A stretch of DNA of 64,000 bases from Alphaproteobacteria bacterium UBA2966 (GCA_002348365.1 DEBC01000130.1:41884-105883), one strand, 5' to 3'; positions 37,176-47,250 are shown, counted from the first letter of the stretch. Notes: generated by a model not told the origin, from the sequence alone. Made by a program: numbers and translations.

Positions 37176-38474
37176 ATGCAGACGCATTTCACTGAAGAGC
37201 AGCTTGCCATCCCCGCGATCGCCGAGGCGAACCGTGTGCTGCGGAAGTGCGTGCATTGCGGATTCTGTCTGGCAACCTGCCCCACGTACGTCCTGCTGGG
37301 GGACGAACTCGATTCTCCACGGGGCCGAATATATCTGATGAAGGAGATGCTCGACGGTGGCGCGCCGCCCGTCGCCGATACCGTCAAACACATCGACCGC
37401 TGTCTTTCCTGTCTCTCCTGCATGTCGACCTGCCCCGCGGGCGTCGATTACATGCGCCTCGTCGATCAGACCCGGATCCGTATTGAACAGTCATACCGCC
37501 GTCCCATTGCGGATCGTTGGCTGCGTCGCGTTCTGGGCTGGCTCCTGATCAGGCCGCGCGCACTCCGCGTCGCCATGTCCATGGGAAGTCTGGCGAAAGG
37601 TATTGCGGGTCTCTTGCCGCCCCGCCTGGCGGTCTTGGCGCGTCTCTCGCCTGGAATCGTCAGCGGACCTTCGCCCAATACATGTGTGGGTTGCCATGCC
37701 GCAGAGGGAGAAAAACGCTTCCGGGTCGCTCTGTTGGCCGGCTGCGTCCAGTCAGTAACGGGTACAGAAATTCATGACGCGACGATCCGTCTGTTACGCA
37801 GACACGGTTGTGAAGTGGTCATCGCTGACGGTGCCGGATGTTGCGGTGCACTCAACCATCATCTGGGCAATAAGGACGCGGCGCTGCGAACAGCGCGAGA
37901 TACCCTGCTGGCATGGTGGCGCGAGATTCAGGCTGGCGGATTTGATGCCATCGTCATCAACGCCTCCGGGTGCGGAACGGTGATCAAGGACTATCCACAC
38001 TTTTTCCAGGACCAGCCTGAGCTGCATGACGCGGCTGTCGCGGTTGCCGAACGTGCCGTCGATGTGAGCGAGCTACTGGCGCAACTGGAATTGAGGCCCG
38101 GCCACGCGCAAACTTTGGCCGTCGCCTATCACGACGCCTGTTCATTGCGTCACGGGCAGCAGATCACTGAAGCGCCGCGGCAGCTCTTGGCAGATGTCGG
38201 ATTCGACGTGCGGTCGCCTGCGGAAGGACACCTCTGTTGTGGGTCTGCGGGGACGTACAACATGCTTCAACCCGAAATCGCCACGAAACTCGGAAAACGC
38301 AAGTCGGCCAATCTGGAGAGTCTGGATCCTGATGTCATCGCTGCGGGCAATCTGGGTTGCATCGTGCAGATCGGGCAGCACACATCCCTTCCCGTAGTTC
38401 ATACCGTCGAACTGCTGGACTGGGCCACCGGCGGACCGGTGCCGCCGGCCATGTCGGGGAAAGTGCGCGCGTGA
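37176..38474 (+). CDS. glcF: Glycolate oxidase iron-sulfur subunit GlcF
   Basis: Electron-transfer subunit passing electrons from GlcDE towards quinone. The 432-residue protein has two [4Fe-4S] ferredoxin motifs near the N terminus (CVHCGFCLATCP and CLSCLSCMSTCP). It also has two CCG domains (GAGCCGALNHHLG and GHLCCGSAGTYN). Lengths and motif order match GlcF. The gene completes glcDEF; no glcC-type regulator gene is adjacent. Confidence 0.95.
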   Translation: MQTHFTEEQLAIPAIAEANRVLRKCVHCGFCLATCPTYVLLGDELDSPRGRIYLMKEMLDGGAPPVADTVKHIDRCLSCLSCMSTCPAGVDYMRLVDQTRIRIEQSYRRPIADRWLRRVLGWLLIRPRALRVAMSMGSLAKGIAGLLPPRLAVLARLSPGIVSGPSPNTCVGCHAAEGEKRFRVALLAGCVQSVTGTEIHDATIRLLRRHGCEVVIADGAGCCGALNHHLGNKDAALRTARDTLLAWWREIQAGGFDAIVINASGCGTVIKDYPHFFQDQPELHDAAVAVAERAVDVSELLAQLELRPGHAQTLAVAYHDACSLRHGQQITEAPRQLLADVGFDVRSPAEGHLCCGSAGTYNMLQPEIATKLGKRKSANLESLDPDVIAAGNLGCIVQIGQHTSLPVVHTVELLDWATGGPVPPAMSGKVRA

Positions 38475-38505
38475 ATGTGAATTGGCCGCAACGGCGCAGC
38501 CAAGT

Positions 38506-39078
38506 ATGATGACCCGTATGATGAAGTGGCTCACGGCAATGGCCGTGGTATTCGGTCTTTGGGGACTGACCATGGCACCATCAGAGGCGCGGCAGGATGA
38601 TCCCCGTCTCGATGCATTGTTCGACCGTCTACATACCGTAGATGGCGGTAACGAGGCTCGCCTGGTCATGACCATGATCTGGCGCCTCTGGTCTGAGTCG
38701 GGCAGTCCAACCGTTGATCTTCTGTTCACGCGCGGCATTCAGGCCATGAATCAGAAGGAATTCGATACGGCGCTGGCCATGTTGAATTCGGTGGTCGAGA
38801 TCGACCCGAAATTCTCGGAGGGTTGGAACGCGCGCGCCACTTTGCACTACATCATGGGCAACTACGAGCATTCGATCCGCGATATCGATCGGACGTTGGC
38901 ACTCGAGCCGCGCCATTGGGGTGCCCTGTCCGGATTGGGCATGATTTATCAAGATACGGAACGCGAAGAGCAGGCCATCGAGGCCTATCGTCGGGCGCTC
39001 GCTGCAAATCCGCATTTGCCCGGTGCGAAGAACGCCATCGATTTTCTGACTCAGAAGGTGAAGGGCCGCGAACTCTAG
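38506..39078 (+). CDS. Tetratricopeptide repeat protein, exported
   Basis: A protein of about 190 residues with an N-terminal signal peptide (MMTRMMKWLTAMAVVFGLWG, cleavage after SEA) and three TPR units (about 75-180: RGIQAMNQKEFDTALAMLNS, ARATLHYIMGNYEHSIRDID, GMIYQDTEREEQAIEAYRRA). Probably a periplasmic scaffold for protein contacts. The start is uncertain among ATGs at 38506, 38509, 38518 and 38521, or TTG 38482. It follows glcF by 31 bases and converges with pyk. Confidence 0.8.
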   Translation: MMTRMMKWLTAMAVVFGLWGLTMAPSEARQDDPRLDALFDRLHTVDGGNEARLVMTMIWRLWSESGSPTVDLLFTRGIQAMNQKEFDTALAMLNSVVEIDPKFSEGWNARATLHYIMGNYEHSIRDIDRTLALEPRHWGALSGLGMIYQDTEREEQAIEAYRRALAANPHLPGAKNAIDFLTQKVKGREL

Positions 39079-39091
39079 ACCACCCGGCTCG

Positions 39092-40507
39092 TCAGTCCAC
39101 GGAAGCGATATACAACGTGTTGGTCGCGCCCGGCGTGCCGAACGGGACACCGTAGGTTACGACCAGGGTGTCTCCCGGCTTGGCGAAACCTTGTTCGCGT
39201 GAAATTCGACAGGCTCGCTCATGCATGTCGGCAAAATCCCGTGCGTCTTCGGTGTGGACCGAGTGCACGCCCCAGACGAGCGCCAGTTGGCGCGCGGTGC
39301 GCAGGTCGTAAGTCATGGCCAGTACCGGCACACCAGGCCGTTTGCGCGCAGCACGAAGCGCCGTCGCGCCCGTGGACGTAAAAGTGACGACTGCCGCGGC
39401 GCCCAGAGTTTCTGCGACTTGTCGAGCCGCGGCGCTCAACGCGTCGACATGAGTCGCTTCGGGCTCGGCCCATTCGGCATTCAGAATTCGTAAGTAGAGC
39501 GGATCCCGTTCTGCCTGTGCGGCAATGCGACTCATGGTGGCCACGGTTTCCACGGGATAGGCGCCGGTGGCTGTTTCGGCTGACAGCATCACGGCATCCG
39601 CACCGTCGTACACAGCTGTGACCACGTCAGAGACTTCCGCCCGGGTCGGGGTCGGGGCCCCGATCATCGATTCCAGCATCTGGGTGGCGACGACCACGGG
39701 CTTTCCAGCCGTTCGAGCTGACCGGACGATCTGCTTTTGCAGTCCGGGAACGGATTCCAGGGGCAGTTCAACACCAAGATCTCCTCGGGCCACCATGATC
39801 CCGTCCGCAAAGTCGATAATTTGTGGGAGCACGTTGATGGCTGATGGCTTCTCGATCTTCGCCATCAATGCGGCTCGACGTCCAATCAACTTGCGAGCCT
39901 CTTCCACATCTGAGGGTCGCTGAACGAAGGACAGTGCGACCCAGTCCACGCCCTGATCGAGGGCGAAGTCGAGGTCCGCTCGGTCTTTGCTGGTCATCGG
40001 TGCAATGGGAAGAAGGCCGCCGGGGAGATTCACCCCTTTGTTCGGTGTCAGTTCCCCTCCCGTCACCACGATCGTTTGCGCTGACGTACCGGTTACGCTC
40101 TCGACCAGAAGCTGAATACGACCGTCATCGACGGAAATCTGGGATCGAGGTTGCAGCGCCTGAAACAGTTCGGGGTGAGGAAAGGGTGCCCGCGTCTGAT
40201 CACCGGGTTCTTCATCGGTATCAAGGATGAAGGACGCACCCTTTTCCAGTTCAGCTTTCCCGCCCTTCAAATCGCCGATTCGTAACTTGGGGCCTTGCAG
40301 ATCGGCGATAACGCCAATGGGGCGTCCTGTATCGCCCTCGACTGCCCGGATGGCATCGAGGGCGGCCTGATGGGTGTCGTGTTCTCCGTGGCTGAAATTC
40401 AGACGAAAAACATCCGCGCCGGCATCGAACAACGCCCTAATCATTTCAGGCGTGCTGGTTGCGGGACCGAGCGTTGCGATGATCTTGGCTGAACGGACGC
40501 GTCTCAT
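39092..40507 (-). CDS. pyk: Pyruvate kinase
   Basis: Converts phosphoenolpyruvate and ADP to pyruvate and ATP. The 471-residue protein starts RSAKIIATLGPATSTPE and has the active-site FRLNFSHGEH. MAKIEKPSAI supplies the catalytic Lys, MVARGDLGVELP the metal-binding region, and ATQMLESMI and DAVMLSAETATGAYP follow. The C-terminal domain is complete. Its neighbour is glycerate 2-kinase, whose product reaches pyruvate through enolase and this enzyme. Confidence 0.97.
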   Translation of the reverse strand: MRRVRSAKIIATLGPATSTPEMIRALFDAGADVFRLNFSHGEHDTHQAALDAIRAVEGDTGRPIGVIADLQGPKLRIGDLKGGKAELEKGASFILDTDEEPGDQTRAPFPHPELFQALQPRSQISVDDGRIQLLVESVTGTSAQTIVVTGGELTPNKGVNLPGGLLPIAPMTSKDRADLDFALDQGVDWVALSFVQRPSDVEEARKLIGRRAALMAKIEKPSAINVLPQIIDFADGIMVARGDLGVELPLESVPGLQKQIVRSARTAGKPVVVATQMLESMIGAPTPTRAEVSDVVTAVYDGADAVMLSAETATGAYPVETVATMSRIAAQAERDPLYLRILNAEWAEPEATHVDALSAAARQVAETLGAAAVVTFTSTGATALRAARKRPGVPVLAMTYDLRTARQLALVWGVHSVHTEDARDFADMHERACRISREQGFAKPGDTLVVTYGVPFGTPGATNTLYIASVD

Positions 40508-40584
40508 ATCAATAGGTTAAGCTGCCGAAGCGGCCGCCGCCAGTTTTAGGGGGGGCGCCCACGAACTTAGTGGCGACCACTCGG

Positions 40585-41868
40585 TCAATCGGACCGTGTC
40601 GCCGCCGATCGCGGATCGATGAGTATGGCTCGGAAATCGTTGACGTTGGTGTAGGTGGGGCCCGGGATCACCAGGTCCTCCAGCGGAGCGAAAAAGCCAT
40701 AGGAATCGTTGTTTTCCAGGTGGGCTGCGGGATCGAGCCCGAGTGCTTTTGCGCGCGCCAGGGTATCGGGAAAGATCATGGCGCCTGCGTTGTCTTCGCT
40801 GCCGTCGATGCCGTCGGTATCACACGCGATGGCGAAAATCCCCGGGGTTCCCGACAGGGCGATCGCCAGTGCCAGGGCGTATTCGGTATTGGGGCCCCCA
40901 CCCCCGGTGCCGGATATGGTGACGGTGGTTTCGCCGCCCGAGAGCAGGGCCACCGGCTTGTCACGGGAGAGATGTTCGCGGGCCAGCAATGCGTGGGTCT
41001 TCGCCACGTCGCGAGCCTCGCCCTGGATGGCATCTCCGAGAATGATCGGTTCATAGCCCGCCGCTTCAGCTGACTGTGCGGCTGCGTCGAGAGCCTGGCT
41101 GGCGGCAGCAATGATATGAAGGCGCCCGTCGCGCAGGCGCGGATCGCCCGGTTTTGGTGTTTCGACCGCCGCAACCTTCAGATGGCGCGAGACCGCAGGG
41201 GGAGGCTCGATGCCGAATTTCTCAAGGATATCCCGAGCGTCGGCGAAGGTCGTCGGATCGGCCGTGGTTGGTCCCGACGCGATCACCGAGGGGTCGTCCC
41301 CGGAGACGTCGGAAATGGCGAGCGTCACCACGGGAGCGGGGTAGGCTGCGATGGCGAGACGCCCTCCTTTCACGGCAGAGAGGTGCTTTCGTACACAATT
41401 GATCTCGTCAATCGTCGCGCCGCTGGTGATGAGGGCATGTGTCACTGCCTGCTTGTCCGCCAGGCTGATGCCTTCGGCCGGCAGCGCCAGCAAGGCTGAT
41501 CCGCCGCCCGACAACAGGCAGACGACGAGGGCATCCTCGCCGCATTCGTGAACCAGCTTCAGGATGTGTGTTGCCGCCGCATTTCCGGTGTCATCAGGAA
41601 TCGGGTGTCCAGCCTCGACGATGTCCACACCCCCTACTCGCTCAAGACCGAGACCGTGACCGTAACGTGTAATCACGAGTCCCCGGGCGGTATCTCCGTA
41701 ATGTTCGGCGGCGACCTTGGCCATCGCTGCCGCCGCCTTACCGGCGCCTACAACCACCGTGCTCCCTGCCGCCGCCGGTAAGTAGGGTGCAACACACCAG
41801 GAAGGCAGCACCACGTCGATGGCGTCTCTGAACAACTGTTCCAGCAACTCCCGTTCAGGGTTTTTCAT
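40585..41868 (-). CDS. Glycerate 2-kinase (MOFRL family)
   Basis: A 427-residue GckA/TtuD-type kinase that phosphorylates D-glycerate to 2-phosphoglycerate. The N-terminal domain contains VVVGAGKAAAAMAK and VVCLLSGGGSALL (nucleotide-binding). NCVRKHLSAVKGGRLA carries the conserved Lys. The C-terminal MOFRL domain has LLSGGETTVT and FAIACDTDGIDGSEDNAGA. The frame is open a further 90 codons upstream, but ATG 41868 gives the family's usual start. Transcribed towards pyk with 77 bases between. Confidence 0.92.
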   Translation of the reverse strand: MKNPERELLEQLFRDAIDVVLPSWCVAPYLPAAAGSTVVVGAGKAAAAMAKVAAEHYGDTARGLVITRYGHGLGLERVGGVDIVEAGHPIPDDTGNAAATHILKLVHECGEDALVVCLLSGGGSALLALPAEGISLADKQAVTHALITSGATIDEINCVRKHLSAVKGGRLAIAAYPAPVVTLAISDVSGDDPSVIASGPTTADPTTFADARDILEKFGIEPPPAVSRHLKVAAVETPKPGDPRLRDGRLHIIAAASQALDAAAQSAEAAGYEPIILGDAIQGEARDVAKTHALLAREHLSRDKPVALLSGGETTVTISGTGGGGPNTEYALALAIALSGTPGIFAIACDTDGIDGSEDNAGAMIFPDTLARAKALGLDPAAHLENNDSYGFFAPLEDLVIPGPTYTNVNDFRAILIDPRSAATRSD

Positions 41869-41927
41869 GTCGAACTGATTACCGCTTGCCGCCGAAAAAA
41901 AACACAGGAACTCATTCACCGTACAAC

Positions 41928-43232
41928 CTACTCGACCGTACGCCTGGCATAGGTTTCGCGGATGAACACAACGGTGATCAAACTGATGAGTCCGCATGCG
42001 AGAAACACGATAAAGGCGTTCTCGAACGCCTCGATCGAGTACAGACGGACCCCGTTCTCCATGCGTCCGTCCCAGCGAAGGTCGAGGAGCCAGCCTATCA
42101 GTACCTGCGCGATGGCGCCGGAAGACATGATGCCGCAATTGACCACGCCAGACACCGTGCCGCCAGCGGCGACGGGAGCACTTTCATTGGCTGCCGCAAA
42201 ACCGACAATCATGGTGCCGCTGGCAAGCCCGTTCACCAGAAGGAGAGAGATAACGACCGTCGCGTTCAGATTGGGTGCGAACAGAATGACGAGCCAAGCC
42301 ATGGTCAATACGATGGCTGCCACAACCATGGTCGGTTTGCGTCGCCCGATTCGATCGGAAATCCAACCTCCGGCGACGCCGCCGAAGGCCCAGCCCACCA
42401 ATACCATGGAGGTGGCGAAGGCTGCGACAGTGCGGTCCAACCCGAACTTGGTCATGATGTAGGCCACGCCCCAGAGGCCAGCGAATCCCAGCATTGGGGC
42501 CCCGTGAGCCGCCAGGTTGATTGCGAGAAGCCACGTTTGCGGGCGCGCCAGGACGAGGCGCAATCCTCCCAGTAGTCCGAGCGCCGATGACGACCGCGCA
42601 CGTTCCCGGACGCTCATCCGGAAGGAGTGATCGCCTGCGCCGGCAGCCAGCCAGATGCCGACGCCGCAAACGAGAGAGAACAACGCCGCGGAAATGACCG
42701 CGTTGCGCCAGCCGACGAATTCCACCACGGCCGCCAGCGGCCCCTGTCCGCTGATTCCGCCCATCATGCCCACGAACATGGTCAGACCCGTGAGAAAGGC
42801 GAAATTCCGCAGGGGGAGCCAAAGCGCGGTGATCTTGAGGCAGCTGATGAAACAGACTCCTGCGCCGGCGCCGATCAGCAGCCGTCCAAAATAGGCCTGT
42901 GGCAGGCTGTCGGCGGTGGCGAACAGAAAACTGCCCGCAGCGCCGACGACCGCGGCGGCGCTGAGCAGCCGCCGAGGTCCCCAATGGTCCAACAGGACGC
43001 CGATGGGAATCTGTATCCCCGCGTAGGCATAGAAATAGAACGCCGAGAGATTTCCCAGAATGACCCCGCTCACCGCGAACTCACGCATGAGATCATCGAT
43101 CATGATGCTGGGAGCAACTCGCTGGAAGAAACCATGAAAAAAGAGGGCAGTGGCAAGAATCCAGGCGATCCACGCCCACGGGCGTCCGCGTTCAAACTCT
43201 CCGTCCGGCTTTTGGGGGGGCGTGGCACTCAT
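41928..43232 (-). CDS. MFS transporter
   Basis: A 434-residue major facilitator protein with about 12 membrane spans in two halves and the loop 2-3 signature GVLLDHWGPRRLLSAAAV. The second copy is GGWISDRIGRRKPTMVV. Its resemblance to the organic acid or sugar-phosphate anion groups is only general. It lies 59 bases upstream of the glycerate kinase gene, so uptake of a glycerate-related acid is a reasonable guess. Its start overlaps the stop of the upstream transporter gene as ATGA. Confidence 0.87.
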   Translation of the reverse strand: MSATPPQKPDGEFERGRPWAWIAWILATALFFHGFFQRVAPSIMIDDLMREFAVSGVILGNLSAFYFYAYAGIQIPIGVLLDHWGPRRLLSAAAVVGAAGSFLFATADSLPQAYFGRLLIGAGAGVCFISCLKITALWLPLRNFAFLTGLTMFVGMMGGISGQGPLAAVVEFVGWRNAVISAALFSLVCGVGIWLAAGAGDHSFRMSVRERARSSSALGLLGGLRLVLARPQTWLLAINLAAHGAPMLGFAGLWGVAYIMTKFGLDRTVAAFATSMVLVGWAFGGVAGGWISDRIGRRKPTMVVAAIVLTMAWLVILFAPNLNATVVISLLLVNGLASGTMIVGFAAANESAPVAAGGTVSGVVNCGIMSSGAIAQVLIGWLLDLRWDGRMENGVRLYSIEAFENAFIVFLACGLISLITVVFIRETYARRTVE

Positions 43233-44176
43233 GATGCCGATGACCTGCCGTTTTCACCGTCGACCAATGAGTCGTCGCCCGCCGTTTTCGTGGCGCGCCG
43301 TGCAACCACGATCGAGGCCAGCACCACGGCGCCACCGGCGGCCTGAAGCGGACCCAGGGGTTCGGCCAGAATGATCCATGCGAGAAACGCGGCAACCACT
43401 GGTTCCAGCAGAATGACCAGCGACGAGAAGCCTGCTGGCAGATGGGCCAGGGCCTGAGCAATCGCGCCCTGTCCACCGGCGTGTGACAGCCAGGCGAGTG
43501 CCAGCAATATGCCCCAGCCATATAGAGTCGGCGCCACCAGTTCCTCGCCAGAAACAAGGGCCAGCGGCAAGAGCGCGGCAGCGGTCACCAGGCTTGACCA
43601 GGTCATGATTGTCGCCGCTGAAAGCCGTTTGCGAAGATGTTTGACCGTAAGCTGGTAGGCCGCCCAGAACATGCCCGTCACGACCCCGACGCCGTCTCCA
43701 AGCATGTGCGCCCGATCGATCTGGAAGCTGCTCCCAACCACGATCATGGTTCCGATCAGTGCCGCTGCCAGGGCGAGGAGAAACAATGGAGTCACGCGCT
43801 CTCGAAACAGAAACCAGGCCCCCAGCGTGACGAAGATCGGCGCCGAGTTCGCGAACAGCGTCGCGTTGGCGACAGATGTCAGGGTGATCGACCAGTGCCA
43901 GGTGGCAAGGTCACCGGCAAAGAACAGGCCTGCGAGTCCCAGCAACCAGAAATCCTTACGGGTCAATTCTTTACGGTCGGCATCTCTCTCCCGTGATGCC
44001 GAGTTCCCCGCGGTCAGCCAGAGAAAGAGAATGGGTAAAGCGAGAAATGCTCGATGAAACGCCGTGGCAGTGGGGCCCAACTCGCTGAGGCGCACAAATA
44101 TCGGCGACAAGGCGACGAGCCCGGCGCCAAGCACAAGTATGAACAAGCTGAGTCGCGCGGCCTGGTGTTGCGCCAT
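43229..44176 (-). CDS. DMT superfamily (EamA) transporter
   Basis: A 315-residue inner-membrane protein with ten predicted spans in two EamA repeats (about 8-135 and 155-290). Typical phrases are SPIFVRLSELGPTATAFHRAF and PVVAAFLAWIILAEPLG. These export or import small metabolites; the substrate is unknown. ATG 44176 gives a normal N terminus; the frame is open to 44344 but the extension is not membrane-like and would reach almost to the divergent gene. It is translationally coupled to the MFS gene. Confidence 0.87.
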   Translation of the reverse strand: MAQHQAARLSLFILVLGAGLVALSPIFVRLSELGPTATAFHRAFLALPILFLWLTAGNSASRERDADRKELTRKDFWLLGLAGLFFAGDLATWHWSITLTSVANATLFANSAPIFVTLGAWFLFRERVTPLFLLALAAALIGTMIVVGSSFQIDRAHMLGDGVGVVTGMFWAAYQLTVKHLRKRLSAATIMTWSSLVTAAALLPLALVSGEELVAPTLYGWGILLALAWLSHAGGQGAIAQALAHLPAGFSSLVILLEPVVAAFLAWIILAEPLGPLQAAGGAVVLASIVVARRATKTAGDDSLVDGENGRSSAS

Positions 44177-44352
44177 GTATTCTCGCCAGGCTCCTGTTGG
44201 AGTCGGAGACGGTTCAATACTCCGACGGCACCGCCAGGGCCAGAGAATTGCGCGCCATCGCGCCGTGACGAGGAGCATCAATTCCGCGCGAAAATCTATG
44301 ACCGCAGGCGAGCCACTTTGCCGCTCGAACATTTTCAGTATCATGCGGCGCC

Positions 44353-45177
44353 ATGTCGCACGTGGTTCCGGAGGCAGATGGATCGCTCAGCCGCGGAGGC
44401 GCGGAATCGGAGACGGATCCGCCGTCCTTCGAAAGCGTCAATGAAGCGGGTGACGCTGCGGTGCTGCTTGTCTGCGATCATGCCAGCAATGCACTGCCCG
44501 CATCCTATGAAACCCTGGGATTGGATCCGGAGTTTTTGGATCGCCATATTGCATTCGACATCGGAGCCGCGGACATCACGCGTCGCATGTCCCGGGCCCT
44601 CGATGCGCCCGCTGTGCTTTCCGGCTACTCCCGCCTGTTGATCGACTGCAACAGGCAGCCGGGCCAGGTCACATCCATTCCCGAAATCAGCGACAACATC
44701 GAAGTGCCGCTCAACCGCGATCTTTCGGTGGAAGAGGTGCAGTACCGTCAGGCCACGTACTTTCAGCCGTTCCATAGTGCGGTCGAGCGATCGCTTGAAC
44801 GCTTCGCTGCACGTGGTGTGGTGCCCGCTTACGTCGCCATGCACAGCTTCACGCCTATCATGAACGGGTATGAGCGTCCGTGGCATGTCGGCATTCTGTG
44901 GAATGAGGACCCACGGCTCGCGAACCCCCTCATTGGAGTCCTGTCGGAGTGGCCCGACATCGTGGTCGGAGAGAACGAGCCTTATTCAGGTCGTGATCCG
45001 GAGGGATATTCGATTCATACTCATGGTGGTGACCGCGGTATCCCCAATGTCCTTATTGAAGTGCGGCAGGATCTGGTGGATACCCATCACGGGGCGGAAC
45101 TTTGGGCCGCGCGTATTGGTCAAGCTGTATCGAGGGTGGTGTCTGAACTGGCGCCTTTTGAAATCGAGAAGTACTAG
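44353..45177 (+). CDS. N-formylglutamate amidohydrolase family protein (second copy)
   Basis: A 274-residue FGase-family protein. Conserved blocks are [53 protein letters not shown] and [13 protein letters not shown]. It is of the shorter type found beside carboxylate-amine ligases in many Alphaproteobacteria, distinct from the longer copy at 29495. The ybdK-type gene follows after 11 bases, so the two share an operon. Confidence 0.88.
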   Translation: MSHVVPEADGSLSRGGAESETDPPSFESVNEAGDAAVLLVCDHASNALPASYETLGLDPEFLDRHIAFDIGAADITRRMSRALDAPAVLSGYSRLLIDCNRQPGQVTSIPEISDNIEVPLNRDLSVEEVQYRQATYFQPFHSAVERSLERFAARGVVPAYVAMHSFTPIMNGYERPWHVGILWNEDPRLANPLIGVLSEWPDIVVGENEPYSGRDPEGYSIHTHGGDRGIPNVLIEVRQDLVDTHHGAELWAARIGQAVSRVVSELAPFEIEKY

Positions 45178-45188
45178 GGGAGGGCGGC

Positions 45189-46307
45189 ATGGCCCTCGAA
45201 GAGCCTGCGTTCACGATAGGGATCGAAGAGGAGTACCTTCTCGTCGACCGCGAAACCCGAGACCTTTGCGCGGAGCCACCACCGTCGATGATGGCGGACT
45301 GCGAGCAAAGGCTAACCGGACAGGTCAGTCCTGAATTCCTGCGGGCGCAAATCGAGGCGGAAACCCGGGTCTGCTGATCGATCTCAGAGGCCCGCGCAGA
45401 TCTTGCCCATTTGCGGGCGACCGTTGCCGAGGTGGCGACTCAGCACGGGCTGTCGCCCATTGCCGCTGCGACACACCCATTCGCTCTGTGGCACGATCAA
45501 AAGCACACCGACAAGGAAAGATACAAACTCCTCGCCCGGGATCTTCAGGCGTTGGCCTGCCGTCTGCTGATTTGCGGCCTTCATGTCCACATTGGAATTG
45601 AAGACGAAGACCTCCGAATCGATTTGATGGGTCAGGCCCGTTATTTCATGCCGCATCTGCTGATGCTGAGTACGTCGTCCCCATTTTGGGAAGGCATGGA
45701 AACAGGCTTGATATCCTAACGGCTCAGTGTGTTCGACGGACCCCCGCGCACTGGAATACCGGATCTGTTCGACAGCTATGGTGAATATCAACGTCTCTTG
45801 GGGCAGATGGTGACGGCGGGCCTCATCGAGGACGCCACCAAACTCTGGTGGGATGTTCGGCCGAGCGCGCGCTTCCCTACGTTGGAGATGCGCATTTGCG
45901 ATATGTGTACCCGGCTCCATGATGCAGTCACTATCGCGGCGATATATGTGTGCCTGATTCGCATGCTCTATCGCCTTCGTATGGGGAACCAGCGATGGCG
46001 CGTCTATCCTCGGACGCTCATTCACGAAAACCGCTGGCTGGCACAAAGATACGGGTTGCAGGGGCACCTCGTGGATTTCGGCAAAGGTGATCTGGTTCCG
46101 TATTCCGAGCTGCTCGAGGAGATTATCGAACTTATCCGAGAGGATGCCGAACAGCTGGGCTGTGTCGCGGAAATCGAGCATGCGCGTGACATCGTCGCGC
46201 GGGGGACCAGTGCGCAACGGCAGCTGTCCGTGTATCAGGCGGCGATGGATGAGGGCGCAGATGCCCCAGAGGCTCTCAAGTCTGTTGTCGATTGGCTCAT
46301 CGACTAG
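45189..46307 (+). pseudogene. Carboxylate-amine ligase (YbdK/GshA-like), interrupted by in-frame TGA and TAA
   Basis: From ATG 45189 (strong GGGGAGGG site) one frame runs 372 codons to the stop at 46307 and encodes a whole YbdK-type glutamate-cysteine ligase-like protein, except for TGA at 45375-45377 (codon 63) and TAA at 45717-45719 (codon 177). Segments on all three sides fit: [13 protein letters not shown]; then [14 protein letters not shown] and [11 protein letters not shown]; then RLSVFDGPPRTGIPD, WWDVRPSARFPTLEMRICD and GTSAQRQLS. The family commonly has Tyr at the TAA site. With two stops no useful protein should form unless both are read through. Members have weak glutamate-cysteine ligase activity in Escherichia coli. 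Confidence 0.85.
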
Positions 46308-46432
46308 ACCGTGAACGGCGTGAACTCGACCGGCTGAATTTGATCTCGCGGGATTGTGTTATCGGCTGGCCTAACGTTCGTGTGCAGGCTATGACTCGGG
46401 TAACACTGGATTACCAACATGTGGGGTTCGAC

Positions 46433-46735
46433 ATGGACGATAAAACACGAACTGAACTCGAGGCGGCCGCATTCCGTACGCTCGTGGGACATCTGCGAGA
46501 ACGGACCGATGTGCAGAATATAGATCTGATGAATCTGGCTGGTTTTTGCCGAAACTGCCTTTCGAAGTGGTACCGGGCCGAGGCGGAGGAGCGCGGTCTC
46601 GATATGACCTACGATGATGCCCGCGAAATTGTCTACGGCATGCCATACGCGGAGTGGAAGGACAAACATCAGGCGGAGGCGTCACCGGATCAGATCGCGG
46701 CGTTCGAGAAGGCGGCCAAAGATTCACACCAGTAG
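46433..46735 (+). CDS. DUF1244 family protein
   Basis: A 100-residue protein matching DUF1244 from end to end: FRTLVGHLRERTDVQNIDLM, NLAGFCRNCLSKWYRAEAEE and DMTYDDAREIVYGMPYAEWK. The two Cys in CRNC and the helical layout are typical; the function is unknown. The frame is open to 46292, overlapping the ligase gene, but ATG 46433 gives the family start. Confidence 0.9.
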   Translation: MDDKTRTELEAAAFRTLVGHLRERTDVQNIDLMNLAGFCRNCLSKWYRAEAEERGLDMTYDDAREIVYGMPYAEWKDKHQAEASPDQIAAFEKAAKDSHQ

Positions 46736-46890
46736 TGCCGAGATGCTTACTGCAGACCAGAGCGCCTGGATTGCCTCACGCACGTCAACTCACTCGATGA
46801 CTGCAGCCTCGTAGTGCCCGTGTCGTGAGTAATCCAATGACCATAGGAGCGTGACAGTCTTAGAATCGCCAGATTTCGAGTAGGGAAATC

Positions 46891-47250
46891 ATGAGGTTTC
46901 GAGCAATTGTGACTGCGGTGGCAACTGCGGGAGCACTTGCCATCACTTTGTTCGCGAGCACCGCGCCGGCTGGTTCGGCCTGCCTGATCGTTCAGAATGC
47001 GGCGTCCTATTGGGTTGCCGGTCGAATTGAAACACGCATGCGAGACCGGTCCGACTTTCGCCTCGGCGCCGGTGAACAGCAGCGGGTCTGCCTGGATGGC
47101 AGCCCGGATGAAGATGGCCGGCTCCATTTCGTGCTTAAGAATGCCCTGGCCATGCCGGTATTCATGTGCCGCGCCAAAACCGTTACACACGTGACGATCG
47201 AGTCGGAGCAGCGGGACGGTAAGACTCGCACCTACGCTGTCTGCAAGTAG
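46891..47250 (+). CDS. Hypothetical secreted protein
   Basis: A 119-residue protein with a classic signal peptide (MRFRAIVTAVATAGALAITL, cleavage probably near ASTAPAGSA). The mature part of about 90 residues is likely beta-rich and has four Cys (SACLI, RVCLDG, FMCRA, AVCK), enough for two disulfides in the periplasm. The TAGGGAAATC element before ATG 46891 supports translation. I recognise no family. Confidence 0.7.
   Translation: MRFRAIVTAVATAGALAITLFASTAPAGSACLIVQNAASYWVAGRIETRMRDRSDFRLGAGEQQRVCLDGSPDEDGRLHFVLKNALAMPVFMCRAKTVTHVTIESEQRDGKTRTYAVCK

Noticed and set aside
41869..42138. A 90-residue N-terminal extension of glycerate 2-kinase
   Set aside because: It overlaps the end of the MFS gene, has no similarity to the family, and ATG 41868 gives the standard start.
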